NCBI RefSeq assembly: GCF_039555335.1
Contig: NC_092644.1
Span: 44,130,667-44,194,666, forward strand
Direction: 5' to 3'
Length of the DNA stretch: 64,000 nucleotides
Origin: Amphiura filiformis
Lineage: Eukaryota > Echinodermata > Ophiuroidea > Amphilepidida > Amphiuridae
Of this stretch, positions 42,901 to 54,489 are shown one piece after another. The position numbers were made by a program, and so were the translations under genes. Under the pieces are notes generated by a model, which made no database searches, was not told the origin of the DNA, and worked only from the letters and a program-made list of their open reading frames with translations. Position 1 is the first letter of the stretch; each line of letters begins with the position of its first letter.

Positions 42901-45855
42901 TGAACTAACTATAGCAACTTTAATTATGAACACTACCAATTTCAAGTCTAGTGGTTAATGTTGCAATGTTTGGGTTGCATTAGTGTATCGGCAATGTTTC
43001 AATGTTGGGTTCAAATTGGTAAAAGGAACCACTTTGCTTTGTTGAAAGCATGAAGATCCTATGGCTCCATCTCCATGTAAAATATAGAAATCAGGTGTGA
43101 CTAATCACATCAAACAACTCCCATCATTGATGTCGTGTAATGTGATTGCACACCTTGATATCAGATGTAAAATTTTGATTTTATGTGACAAATATAGCAC
43201 ACATTCCATACTATTTTCCCCCCATGATACAAACGGTATCTACAAATGTAGGTTTCCGACAACTGCCATACATATCTGATGAGTCGATATGCTTCAATTT
43301 TAACTCCAAGCTCATATGAGCACAGATTTAAACTTAAAGTAGTAGATTTCTGCAAAATGTAGCCCCCTCTGATTCATTGTTTGTGACCCAGGCTTAAAAG
43401 CTATACCTACCCCTGGTGGGTGAGACACTACAACTGGCATATTAGCAGCGATGGCTTCTGGTGTGAGACTAAGACCCATAAATTCATCCAATACTGGGTA
43501 GAGAGAGAACTGGGTGCACTGGCTACTGGGTAACCAGCCGGGGGCTGAGCTGCCGGGTAGCCAGCCGGGGGATGAGCCTGGGCAGCTCCTGTCACTGCAT
43601 GAGCCACTTGCTGTCCATACTGGACCTGGGCCTGAAAGTAAATCAAAATATAGATATTGCATCAACACATAGTACAACATTTGGTTTTGACTAGGGTAAA
43701 AGTAAGGTAATTGGTAATTAAACAAAAAAACATTTTCTGTCAATCCAATCCAGAATGATATACATGTAAAGAGTACACAACTTCCATTTTCAATGCATTT
43801 TACTTCTCTCTACATCTAACTATAAAGTCAACAATGTATATCATTCCAACTTGTTTTGTTTTGGTTAGGGGGTGAAAAATGATGACCATTTGGGAAGCCA
43901 TATGGATTTCTATATCACTATGGTGACATATTGAAATGGCTAATTGCCAACTTTTCATAGCAAAAGGGAAATCATGTGTATTTTAACCACCACAATTCAG
44001 TTCAGTATGAAGCAAAATATATTTTTATCAGCACACAAAATGAAATACTGTAGTGAACTGTACTACAGGATATGTAAGTTCAAGGTTTTGTCAATATGCA
44101 TTTCATAAATTTTCTCAGGACTATTTGTCATCAATACTGTTCACCTACCAATGGACCTACTTTGGTTTATATAGGATCTACTTCAAATAGTTATCAGGAA
44201 TTACAGCTTTTAAAAGCCAGTGTAGGATTTCCATCAAATTAAATGTTGTTATTCTTTACTCAAAATGCTGAAATAATATTTAGTATTAAGTTACTAGTAG
44301 TAACTGTCAGGAAATGTTTAAACTGAAATAACAAGGTAAAGGGAAAGAAATCCCAGGAGCAGTTGTGGCCGTTTAACATGGAGTTCTATGGGGACTTAAT
44401 GTCTGAATATAACATTATGTTAAAATTGCTCTAACAAACACAACAAATGTAACTTGGGACATGTGTAAACATTCCAAATATGCCAAAATTAACCGATTTC
44501 AAATTATTAGATTGTACATGCATTTAATTACTGCAGCAATTATAATCAAATAAACATTTCACAAACCATAACTTAATTGACAATTTGATTTCCTTCACCA
44601 TATACCTTCCTGTTGTTCACAATAAAATTGTATAATGCATCACATCCTGATCCTTGCAGGATGGCCAACTATTACAATTAAGCAAAACTCCCAAAATTGA
44701 TTCTCCCAGAATCAAAATTGATTCTTCCTTTTAGGATGAAATCAAAACTCGACTGGCGGTTAACTAGACTATGCCATAGTCGATTTTTGATAAATAAAAA
44801 TACGTTATTAATCATGATGAACGCATTCAATTGAACTCCAATTTATACTGATATTTATTACATCAAAATACTAGTATAAAATGGTTATGAAAAAGTTTAT
44901 ATAATTATATTTGTGACAGTAAAAGTAAAGTATCGTGAGGCTTATATTATTGAATGCAACATATCATAATGGCATATTGTAATGGCACTCCAATACTGAA
45001 CAATTCTAATTTTAGAATCTGCCAGTTTATTACGATTTAAAATCGACTATGGACTTTCACTTTTAAGCAGAACTTTACCCCGGGACTCACACACTGTCAA
45101 TCATACTTGTTTATCAATAAAATCTAACCACAAGACTAAACATGGTGGTACAATACGCGCTAGATGCATACGTTCATCCACCAGCACAAAAGCGCCGCAT
45201 TCCCTAGATAGTTGTGTACCATGTATAGTTATAATGGTACCAGTACGCGTCGGGAGGATTTAAACAATAACGAGATCTGGGCGACCAATCACAAGCCAGA
45301 TTCATTTTAAAGATGCATTACATCATCACCAATTTTAGTTAGGCCAGAAATTGGCCTAACTCTCAAGGCAAAGTCAGTAGTCCACTTGGGAAGCTAACAT
45401 ACAGAGGGAGTACGGTGACTGAAAAGATGATCAGTTGTGAAAATCTATCAATTGTGCACAAATTATTTAAATCGGAGTTTTAAGCTTAAATGCAATATCC
45501 AAAGTATGCACATTCATGACAATGGGCAAGTGGACTACGGAGTAGTCTAGCGGTTAACCGGTGGTTCCGCCCAGTTGCTATTGTTCTAAACAATGGCAAC
45601 AGCACAGAACCGGACGGAACCGCCGGTCGAGTTTTGATTTCATCCCTACCTGTCCAACCTGCAAATACTAGTTTTCAACATTGATCAGTTGATTTTCCCC
45701 AGATGAGTTTGTGAGAATAAGTGATTCATATGCAAAGTACAACAAAATTAAGCCCCTGGTGGCCCCAATAAAAGAAGGAATTTTGTCCCCGATTTAATAA
45801 TTACCTTTGCCATTTGGTCCACTTTCATATCTTCAAGTGATGGGTACATAGACAT
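39898..45855 (-). CDS. SDCBP: Syntenin (syndecan-binding protein), seven coding exons, frame break in exon 2
   Basis: Exons (minus): 45855-45805, 43631-43411, 42824-42654, 42281-42106, 41743-41572, 40804-40713, 39952-39898. All junctions are GT-AG with matching phases. Ignoring the extra bases in exon 2, they give 311 residues, close to the roughly 300 of vertebrate syntenin. The N-terminus [14 protein letters not shown] holds a YPxL motif of the ALIX-binding type. A PPAGYP-repeat linker and LYPVL follow. PDZ1 (about 117-205) has the loop KMGLRV. PDZ2 (about 209-285) has HVGFVF and INGQ-like [10 protein letters not shown]. The C-terminus is MDHSIPEI. The family is a cytosolic/membrane adaptor that binds syndecan tails and PIP2 and works in exosome formation. 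A 2-base surplus at 43501-43508 shifts the frame and would stop translation at 43430-43428; it may be an assembly error. Confidence 0.95.
40713..40804 (-). CDS. SDCBP: Syntenin exon 6, end of PDZ2
   Basis: 92 bases, phase 0 to phase 2, with TTCACAG acceptor and AAAAG|GTAAGA donor. It encodes [20 protein letters not shown], then [10 protein letters not shown]. Confidence 0.9.
41572..41743 (-). CDS. SDCBP: Syntenin exon 5, most of PDZ2
   Basis: 172 bases, from CCCACAG|A (completing an Arg codon) to AAG|GTAACA. It encodes [34 protein letters not shown] and NGQNVIGLK, the PDZ2 groove and its conserved C-terminal half. Confidence 0.95.
42106..42281 (-). CDS. SDCBP: Syntenin exon 4, body of PDZ1
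   Basis: 176 bases, entering in phase 0 and leaving in phase 2 (AG|GTGATT). It encodes [20 protein letters not shown], then [15 protein letters not shown] and the end of PDZ1 (IVMAIRD). Confidence 0.95.
42399..42568. mobile_element. hAT-like MITE in a syntenin intron
   Basis: CAGGGTTCTCAA at the left and TTGAGAACTGCTG at the right are hAT-style ends. GGCCTGCAGGTCAG and GTCCATGGCCCATGATC inside are also typical. No convincing 8-base duplication was found. Confidence 0.55.
42654..42824 (-). CDS. SDCBP: Syntenin exon 3, start of PDZ1
   Basis: 171 bases, phase 0 at both ends, with CAACAG acceptor and AAG|GTAGGT donor. It encodes WVAPITG and the PDZ1 opening [20 protein letters not shown], closely matching syntenin PDZ1. 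Confidence 0.95.
43411..43631 (-). CDS. SDCBP: Syntenin exon 2, 221 bases with a 2-base surplus
   Basis: Acceptor TTTCAG|GCC and donor GGG|GTAGGT fit phase 0 at both ends, which needs a multiple of three, yet the exon is 221 bases. The first 43 codons read [15 protein letters not shown] and two PPAGYP units. After TTCTCTCTCTACC the syntenin sequence ([18 protein letters not shown]) continues only in another frame. Removing one TC unit makes 219 bases (73 codons). Confidence 0.9.
44206..44526. repeat. Repeat C, copy without nested MITE
   Basis: Diverged copy of 36256-36864 in the same orientation, inside the first coding intron of syntenin. It provides the empty site for the MITE at 36441-36708. 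Confidence 0.65.
44734..45650. mobile_element. 0.92 kb TIR element in a syntenin intron
   Basis: GGATGAAATCAAAACTCGAC + TGGCGGTTAAC at the left is inverted at the right (GTTAACCG ... GGCGG, then GTCGAGTTTTGATTTCATCC). ACTAGACTA and TAGTCTAG also pair inside. No transposase frame. Confidence 0.7.
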
Positions 45856-45882
45856 CTTGGTTTGTGTTGGTATGAGTAGTTA
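45805..45882 (-). CDS. SDCBP: Syntenin exon with start codon
   Basis: The acceptor AG is at 45884-45883, followed by 27 bases of 5' UTR. ATG at 45855 sits in the favourable context CCAAGATGT. It has 17 codons and ends AAG|GTAATT in phase 0. It encodes the conserved YPSLED start of syntenins. Confidence 0.9.
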
Positions 45883-46460
45883 CTAAAATAAATTAAATAC
45901 AATCTGAAAGACATAACATAGAAAATGCAAATCATTAATTAATGTAATATACAGTTTATAACAATGACCTTTTTTGCTATCACTTCAAAATATTGCAACT
46001 TACAAATTATGTGATTTATATTAAAATAGGAACCAATTGTAAAGTTACATAAATAGTAACTAACATTATGTACATACACCGTACAGCTTAGTGAAATATA
46101 TGAGTTGTTGACGAACTACATAAAATCACACTCCTGCACAAATCAAAATCTCTGCATTCATTCATGAATACATTTCACATTGATATCATTGACAACTCCA
46201 ATGTTTGTATTCAATATTGAGTGAGATACATGATACATGTATATTTTAGGGAAAAAAGAACCACACATTAAAATACATACATGTACACGCAGCTAAAACC
46301 AGGACGAATTAACATAACACGGTTACAAATATGTTGATCCTGTATAACAATTAAACTCCCGATTGAACAATTACGAACACAATTTGAATAGCCGCCAAAA
46401 GGATAACGCACGTCAGCATGTGTAATACATGTCCAACAAACACTGACATATAAAACTTAC

Positions 46461-46590
46461 ATAATTTACAAAATTGCACGTAGTACAAGAAGCTAGTGAA
46501 CCAGCACGTTGTCTTCAGGTAAAATAGTAAGTGATCAGCACTATTGAATACTTCCTAGTGTCCTGCACTGGATATTAAATCACAACTAAT
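46461..46590 (-). other. SDCBP: Probable non-coding first exon of syntenin
   Basis: A donor AAATTAT|GTAAGTTTT at 46460-46459 lies downstream of a TATA box at 46620-46613. The acceptor for the ATG exon (TTATTTTAG) is at 45884-45883, giving a 578-base intron. Exon bounds at the 5' end are estimated from the TATA box. Confidence 0.5.
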
Positions 46591-46612
46591 AATCACAAAA
46601 CAATCACTTCCT

Positions 46613-46620
46613 CTTTTATA
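46613..46620 (-). promoter_or_regulatory. TATA box of syntenin
   Basis: The minus strand reads TATAAAAG followed by AGG. A start about 30 bases downstream would be near 46585-46590, just ahead of the inferred first exon. Confidence 0.5.
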
Positions 46621-47885
46621 CTAGTGTACCAGACTGATAGAATAATCTGGTATGGCGTGCGTAACCCCAATATGGAAACAATTCCAGATTGCCATGGAAA
46701 GTAGCCCAATGCTTATCGTTTATTTCCTCTTAGTTTCAGACAAACAGGTAACTCTAAAAATGCAATTCAAAGAGCCCAAATTGGGCTCAAAATGGCACAC
46801 TTGGCAATCAGGAAACACAAAGTATTTACATTGTAATCTATTATATTTAGCTACCTGGCGGATGACACACATGCACGCTATATCTTTGCCTATATGGTTT
46901 ATAGTCATCAATAGACGTCACAAGATATCTTTTGTTGTGTTTCCGATAATGTCAAATTTGCAAATATCTCTCCGCATGACTGGTCAAAGTCCAATATGGA
47001 AGCAATCAAGTCTGGTTTTTGGTGCATGTATATATATGATCATACCATGTACAATTTTAATACTAAATAAATTATGATTAATTCCTTGTGTAATCATGGT
47101 GTAATCAATTATAGATCTCAAGTGAGATCACATGGAAGGGATTAATCTAATTAATTAATTTCTATTGTACTGGATGTGAGAATATCTCTTGGCTTATTAA
47201 AATTTAAGTCTAATCATTATGTACAAGAATTTGAAAGGAAAGTTAAAGTTGGATGTAAAAATGTACAATTTGTTTAAATATCACATATTTAATAGTATCA
47301 TGCCTGGGCCTATAGATTTTGTGCCAGTTTGCGAGAATCAAAAACCATCCGAGTCGCTTCACTTACTGTGTGATTCAATGAAAGAAATTGATTCTTGCAA
47401 CAAATGTTATGAGAATCATTACGAGAATCGATTCAGTGATTCTCGTCGAATCTGAGGCCCTGCATGCATAGTACAACAAGTTTTCTAATTTTCATCACAC
47501 AGTTCATCTAAAATTTCATTTTTTTTCTTCTGGTCTTTATACATCACCACCTTTATCATAAAACCTTGTTAGTGGTTCAGCAGAAGATTGCATTATATAG
47601 GTTGGTATGCACAAAACAAGTTTAAAAACCAGCTCTAACTTCAGACCTGGTCTAAACAATGAAATACAACAAAGAGTTGTCAAAGAGTACCAACTTCATC
47701 ATGATTGTTTAAATGTCACTTGTGGAGTGCAAAATAGTGCACCTCTGTATTATTTACAACAAAATGTACCCTTCTCAGAGCGAAATAAATAATCTGGTGG
47801 TGCACAATTCTGATCTCCATAGCGACAAACAAACATGTGATGCATGGTACTCTTTGCTTTACCTCATTGTTTTGTACATAAAGAG
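46621..47885. other. Upstream of syntenin, no gene supported
   Basis: A 141-codon plus-strand frame at 46652-47077 starts beside the syntenin promoter but has no domain or splice evidence. Confidence 0.35.
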
Positions 47886-48021
47886 GCACCAACAAGTGTT
47901 ATCAAGAGTACAATAAAGGTGCACCAACCCGGGGGGAGGGGGGGGTACACTATAGTGGCAAATGGGTATCAGACTGAAATTTGCATCCCTTTATTGTACT
48001 CTTGGTAACACTTGTTGGTGC
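47886..48021. mobile_element. Short palindromic element
   Basis: GCACCAACAAGTGTTATCAA + GAGTACAATAAAGG is inverted as CCCTTTATTGTACTCTTGGT + AACACTTGTTGGTGC, enclosing a G-rich centre. Confidence 0.75.
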
Positions 48022-49061
48022 ATTTATAAACAAGTATTACACGATTTGCTACCCTACTAAAAACAAGTAGTTGCCTTTACCCCAACCCTAAACAAGTACC
48101 GTATTCGTCCGAGTATAGTCCCACGTTCGAGTATAGTCCCAGCCCCCCCATTTTTTCGAAAAATTCCAGAAATTGTAAAAAAAAAAAAAAAAACATTTTA
48201 AGTTTTTTTTTTGGTTTTGGAGTGTCCCTGGACCTAGACCTATATGCTAGGGTCATTCATGGTTGACCTAAAAAAAAAAAATTAAAAAAATTAAAGATGT
48301 TTTGTATTTTTAATATGAAAATTGATAATTTGTATTCATGTCATTCTCTATTAATGATTTCAAAATGCATTCAAATTCAATGGGGTTCTAGAATCTTTGT
48401 GAGAATGGATTCTCGCTGAATTTCTGACCATGCAAATTCGAGCCCTGGAACATACATTCGAAATTTACTTTGCTACAACTGATAGACAAGATCAATAGTC
48501 ATGATAGTAGATAGATCAAGCTGTACTTCTAAATTCTCGAGAAGTCTAGCCAAGAATTTGTACACAATAGTTTACGCATTCTATACTAGAGTGCGTTGCT
48601 GTCGTTTTTCGGTTGGACAGCGGTGCAATTTTTTGCAATGGAGGTTATTCTGTTAAGAGCCAGTCTCCCTTATTATGTACATGAATAAGGGGGGTTGTGA
48701 TACAAAAAAAAATAGAATTGTCTCTAAAAAATAATTTTGGTACATATTCGCACCAACAACTACATGTAACATGTAAAATATGAGCGTGCACAGCACCCTC
48801 GTTCAGCTTAAAAAAATTCTTGAAATTTCAGCCTCTCTGAGCCTTACTTGCAAATGGTAAACTTTGGAGGTGCATAACATCGTGCGCCATCATCATCCAT
48901 TCCCAACCTGCATTTTGCATTTTTTTAAAGTACCAAATGGTTACATTACAAAAACCAAGAAAAAAAATTGGGATCTTGATGGCGCACAAAATCAGCAAAT
49001 CCAATGATTAGATGAAAAGCTCCCGCGTGCAAACTTCAAAGCATCATCACGGGCTGCGCCA
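48022..49061. other. No gene seen; CCCTAAACAAGTA repeats begin
   Basis: GCTACCCTACTAAAAACAAG and ACCCCAACCCTAAACAAGTA at about 48050-48107 recur beyond the gap. Poly(A) tracts lie at 48178-48193 and 48271-48280. Confidence 0.4.
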
Positions 49062-49261
49062 NNNNNNNNNNNNNNNNNNNNNNNNNNNNNNNNNNNNNNN
49101 NNNNNNNNNNNNNNNNNNNNNNNNNNNNNNNNNNNNNNNNNNNNNNNNNNNNNNNNNNNNNNNNNNNNNNNNNNNNNNNNNNNNNNNNNNNNNNNNNNNN
49201 NNNNNNNNNNNNNNNNNNNNNNNNNNNNNNNNNNNNNNNNNNNNNNNNNNNNNNNNNNNNN
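49062..49261. other. Assembly gap (200 N)
   Basis: A round 200-base run of N, a scaffolding gap of nominal size. Similar repeats on both sides probably caused it. Confidence 0.99.
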
Positions 49262-49839
49262 GGTGCCTTATATGTTTAACAAGTATAAGTAGCATGATTT
49301 GCTACCCTAAACAAGTAGTTGTCTTTACCCCAACCCTAAACAAGTAATTGATGCAATTGTTACCCCTAAACAAGTACAGTGTAAACACACAGAAACAGGT
49401 GCTTTTAACCCTAAATAAGAAGCTGCTGCCTACAGGACAACAAGTCCTCAAACATTCAAAAATTTTTACTTTGCTACAAGCTCTGGGGTTCTAGATGCTC
49501 TCTGGTGTCTTATTTGGAGCCTCCATTGCATAAAATTTATGACCAATATTTCAAGAAATATATCCAGAAATGTTCAAAATCTTCATTGTGAAATGTGTTT
49601 CAGTAAATTTTTTTTCAAAATAGACTATTGCCAAATGGGTTTTGTCATTAAATGTGCGTCCAAGCACATAACGACGGGGTCCAGGGAAAAGCCCGGGTGG
49701 GGTCAGTGGTAAGCCCCCCCACCCCACCCCGAAGCCAGAGGTTTTCTACACATTTTACACTACAGGAGACACCATTTCTGAGGTGGAAATTACATTCAAA
49801 TGGATTTTAAAAAATAAGGTTATTTTGAGAAAACAAGCC
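49262..49839. other. CCCTAAACAAGTA repeat remnants, no gene
   Basis: CTACCCTAAACAAGTAGTTG and close variants occur several times up to about 49375. Beyond that there is nothing recognisable apart from a C-rich patch at about 49716-49730. Confidence 0.45.
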
Positions 49840-51290
49840 TAGATAACTGCAGCCTTGAAGAATATGGCTCAAAATAAGCTAAGGTGTTATAAAAGTGTAA
49901 CACACAATTATTTTTCCAGCTCTTTTCTTTTGGTCTCCAACCAGGTTTAAATTATAGTATGCACATATATCGTTCATAATACACTAAAAGAAAGATAAGT
50001 TATAGACCATTTACTTCACAAATTTAATTTTCTAGCCCTTAAATGACGTTATATTTGACAGACACAATTTTGATGATTTTCTGCAATCAAATAAAAATTT
50101 ATAAAGTATTACATAAGGTATTTTGTGGTTATTTAGGTGTAGGACCTACAGCAACTGATTGTGGTAAAAAATGTGTCCAAATATTACAATAAGGAGGATA
50201 AATTGTTATAAATAAAATATGTGTGTCTGTCAAGCCATAACATACGCAAGATGTCTGTCAAATGTAACATACAGAATAATAATTTGGCAAAAACAGTAGT
50301 TCAAGATGGGAAATTGAATAAAGATCACATGCAGTTTATAAATCACATGTTTTAAAACACTTTTATAAACTCTAAACTATCATCATAATGTGAACATCAA
50401 GTGATTTTTAATTTTTTAAGCGTTATTATGTATGTTACTTTTGACAGACACATACAAATCTTATGTATGTTACTTATGCATAAATGTTTGACAGACAACA
50501 CTTAACAATGGATTGTGTCATCAAAAAGCTTCTCCTCACAAAGTGATAGTGCCACAAAGCTAGGTGGAGCTAAATGCTATGTCATGTAGCATAATTAGCT
50601 GTATCACCCTAGTTTAGCAGGAATTACAGCACCGTCTTGCGTATGTTACTATTTGACAGACATTTCAAGAAAAAATTTTAAATTGTTATATGTTCAAAAA
50701 AGATGGCAGCCACTTACAAATTGATTATAACATGGAGAAATGAAGTTATTTACAATAGATTTACCCTTTAGTTTATGCTTCAAGTCTTTGTTTATAAAAA
50801 ACTGAGGGACTTCAAAATCAATCAAAAGTTTGACAGACAATAGTAACATACATAAGGCAAACTTTTAAATCCTTTTTTGATCTGTTAACTTATAATTCAT
50901 AATGCCTCTTTCTGTTTTTTTTTTTTGATTGGTTTACTGCACCATTTTGGGAAACAGGTCACATGAATTTCTATAAGGATCCATAAAAAAAATAAAAGCT
51001 GTTGAAAAAAGGCGTCTCTTGGCATGTTACAAATAAAAGTGTAAAAATAGGCATTTTTACAGCTATTTTTAATTTTTTTTATTATTTAGAGTGAAAGGAT
51101 TTTACTTAAATTGTGTATGCTATGTCTTTACTACCTAAACTTGCCACTAAACTAGCAAATATTCCATTTCTATAATTATTATTTTTAAAAAAAGATGTCA
51201 AAATATATGGCTATAATATGACACCTTAGCATATTTTGAGCCATATATATATCTATTATACATGTAATATTCTTCAAGGCTGTTATCTCA
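49840..51290. mobile_element. 1.45 kb TIR element with an internal motif array
   Basis: The left end GATAACTGCAGCCTTGAAGA, then TGGCTCAAAATAAGCTAAGG + TGT, is inverted at the right (ACACCTTAGCATATTTTGAG, TCTTCAAGGCTGTTATC). The right arm has an extra AT-rich spacer. The interior has no long frame but carries the array described at 50055-50851. Confidence 0.65.
50055..50851. repeat. Array of TTGACAGACA and GTATGTTAC motifs
   Basis: The 10-mer TTGACAGACA occurs perfectly seven times: forward at 50055, 50441, 50488, 50653 and 50830, reversed (TGTCTGTCAA) at 50224 and 50252. GTATGTTAC or its complement GTAACATAC lies close to most: 50430, 50465, 50641 forward; 50264 and 50843 reversed; a variant at 50237. 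Gaps between partners are 2-14 bases. Spacing of the pairs is irregular. This looks like repeated protein-binding sites rather than a tandem repeat. Confidence 0.8.
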
Positions 51291-51407
51291 AAATTATACC
51301 GTAAAAATTATACCGTAAAATATGCAAATTAGGTACCTAATTGTTTTCTCAAAATTATACCGTAAAAATTATACCGTAAAATATATGCAAATTAGGTACC
51401 TAAGCCC
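51287..51407. repeat. 60-base tandem duplication
   Basis: TCTCAAAATTATACCGTAAA ... GCAAATTAGGTACCTAA occurs twice in a row, each unit itself containing AAATTATACCGTAAAA twice. It abuts the right end of the TIR element. Confidence 0.8.
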
Positions 51408-54400
51408 AGGCGATTTTAGCAGATTTAGCACTCCGAAAGAGACCATTTTTGACATAAAAACCTGTTTTAGACTTTTTGATAAAATGCTTCCTTCACCCTA
51501 AAAAAGTGGTTTTAATTGTCACATCACATTTTTGACCGCCCCTCTTTGGGTATGTGGGAGGGCCCACATGGGGGGTGTACTAATGTGCATGAAGATAACA
51601 TTGTATAAAATAAGAGTAATTTGTAAAATGCAGTATGTTAATCATACAGAGCAGTGTGATGTCACTACAAATTGGGACTAAAAATAGTCTACATGCCTCT
51701 CCCAAGGGAAATACATACACACACTCACCCCCCACCCAACATCCCCCACCCCCAAGGTCACCCCGACTGATGGCCACACAAAGCCAAAGGATATAGCTAA
51801 AAGGTTCATATCAAACCTTTGACCCAAATTTGCTTCCATTTAGACCTTAAAACATGACTTGACTAGAGTATAGGACTATACGAATATGGCATCGGTCCAG
51901 CATCATCTCAAACATCATCGTTCATTTTCACATTACATGTACATATGTACACTTCTTACTAGGGTAATATTCATTGAGGAAAAAGACACAATCAGTATAA
52001 CATGCTGGTCTGATACTAATGGACCAAAATTCATCAGTTTTGGGGATGAAAAGGTGTTCTCAATAATATAAGATTTGAGCACATGCATGTTAAATGAGTA
52101 CCATTATCTAGCCGAGGCATCCAGTCAGGTTCTAAAGAATTTTCATTTTAAAATTGGAAATATATTGAGTCCAGAAAGAGTCATCATCTTTTGATTAATT
52201 TCCGACTTTTTCTTACTGAAATCGGGAAAATTGGAACGTTCCGTTTTTACAGACTTTGAGGGTTAAAAATCGGACCAGTTCCGCCAAAATCGGAACGGTT
52301 GGCAGGTATGCTAATCGTGTTATCCCCTGTCCGAGTCCTGCAGCCATTAATATTTCATTCACCCGTACAAGTTCTTTTTGGTGCTGAAATGGTTATAAAA
52401 ATCTCCTGATATTGCTCCCGGAGATCAGCTGAATAGGATATAACACACATGCTACCAACGGCATCTGCAAAATACCGACATGCTCCATTACACGTTTTGT
52501 GATTGGCTGCACAGACCGTTTTTCCATATCACTTGGATTGCGGTTAAAATTCTTAACACAGGCCTCTATGTAAGGTTATAAGCCAATTTCAACTAAAATT
52601 GGCCATGATGTATGCATCTTTAAATGGATCTGGCTTGTGATTGGTGCCCAGATCTTGCTAAATAAAAAATAAATGCAGATATTTAAATACCGCTTTATGC
52701 CGTAAACAGCCTCAAAGCGCTTTACATTTATTCCGCTGTTATTAGAATATGTCAGAACCATGTTTGCTGCCTACAAATGGCGCGGGGTTCATCAGGGTTT
52801 ATCAGTACAACGACTGACTACCCCTAGCTTTCGCGATCAATAAACTGGTAGATTCAAAAATCAGAATTGTCCAGTATTGAATTGCTCGTCATGCAAAAGC
52901 AAGTCAAAAAATGAATTGTTTGCACTGTCTAAAATGCTTTGTTATTGATAAAATTGGCCATAAAGGTCAATCCTCCATTACAGCCTATTGACCACAACCT
53001 ATGTTGTGATGTTTCCTATAAGCTAGGTAACAAAACATCCTACATGTACATGGTTACAACTATTCCTTATTTGACTTATTTTTACATAACAAGCAATTTG
53101 AGACCAGTTTCGTTCAAATCGGAGCATTTTTAATTGTTGGCCCCTGTGTGGCCAAAAAAACTGACCACCGCCAAAAAATTTGACCTTTTTGCTTATAACT
53201 CAAGAACGGTAAGTCACAGGTAGGTAAAACTAGATACTTTTTCTGAATCCTTGCAATGAGAGGAATAATTTGGTGTGCTTGTTAACCAGATTTGAGCAAC
53301 TTTGAAATTTGACCACTGTGTTGAGTTGACCTTTTAACCTTGAATATTGCCAGAGTGCCGGGAAATATTTTTTGTTAACATCTTGAATGTGTTATAGGAC
53401 CTTAAAAGGAAGCTAAAAAAGTCGGTTTGGTAGAGTCCTGGGGGGGATGCACATTAAAACCTGGTAGATACCCGACTGAGCAAATTTTTGGCTAGACTTC
53501 TCGAGCATGCTCAGTCACAGGGTTCGAATTCGGCTGTATCGCATATAGCAGTTTACTCTATATTTTGAAGTAACTGCTACCCAAATTTGCATTTGTATAA
53601 CCAGAGTATATGTAATAAAGAGGAGGGTCAACAGAATTATATCCTTGAGATAATCCCGTAGGTAATCCGGTCGTATCTATTCATAGTCCTTTATTCTCAA
53701 GTAGTTTTAAACATCCACTTGAAATATCCTATGATGTTATGTGTGTGACCGCCCATGGTTGACCGATTTTCACTTCAGAATTAGAAATATTTCCAATGTT
53801 TCTAATATAGAGAATTTGTTGAAAAGTATGAAACAGCGTGTGTATAAGGACCTGCTGCTTGGATGGAATACCACATGTGGATAATACTAAGAAAGAAATT
53901 GAGTGCTGTACAATTTCCCCCCAAATCCGCCCTTTTTTGTAAATAATATAAATTTCTAAAGAAGACATTTTTAGGATTTTTTAGAGAGGTGATGATTGTT
54001 GATCATTTCTATTTTATTATTTTATGTATTTTCCTGTCATTTCCTGCAAACCTAATAAAGATACATGTACATGTATCTGATAATTGAAAACATTCTTTAT
54101 CATAAATAACAGAGGCTGAAAGTGGCAACAAGCAGCAAAAATTATAATTTGCCATGGAACTTCAGTCATATTTTATCCGAAATCTGACAAGATGACAGGG
54201 TCTGCATGCATGGTGTGCATGGCATGATGACATGCACACATTGACCTATCCCTAAAAGCAGTTAGCTGCAACTTGTGTATCACACCCACCCCGGGTTCAA
54301 ACCCCATTGTGGATTCTATTGTAAAGCAGCTAAATAGGGTGATTCATCATTTACTTTGAATGAGCGGTCTCACACATATTTTGTTTGAGGATAGCTTGAT

Positions 54401-54489
54401 CTACCTCCTCTTTATTACATCTTCTCTGGTATAACACTTTTTATAGTGCTTATACGGAAGTATCCTGACTATGTCATGAATTAAAGCAA
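51408..54489. other. No gene seen
   Basis: Scattered short frames only. 52680-52740 (ACCGCTTTATGCCGTAAACA, CCTCAAAGCGCTTTACA) resembles the conserved cores of some SINE-like repeats, but I cannot assign it. Confidence 0.35.

Noticed and set aside
46652..47077. 141-codon plus-strand frame starting next to the syntenin promoter
   Set aside because: No domain, no splice sites and no coding-like composition. A head-to-head gene would need transcripts to support it.
48040..49375. CCCTAAACAAGTA repeats considered as interstitial telomere sequence
   Set aside because: The unit is longer than CCCTAA, is degenerate and is mixed with unrelated sequence; it looks like an ordinary local repeat near the gap.
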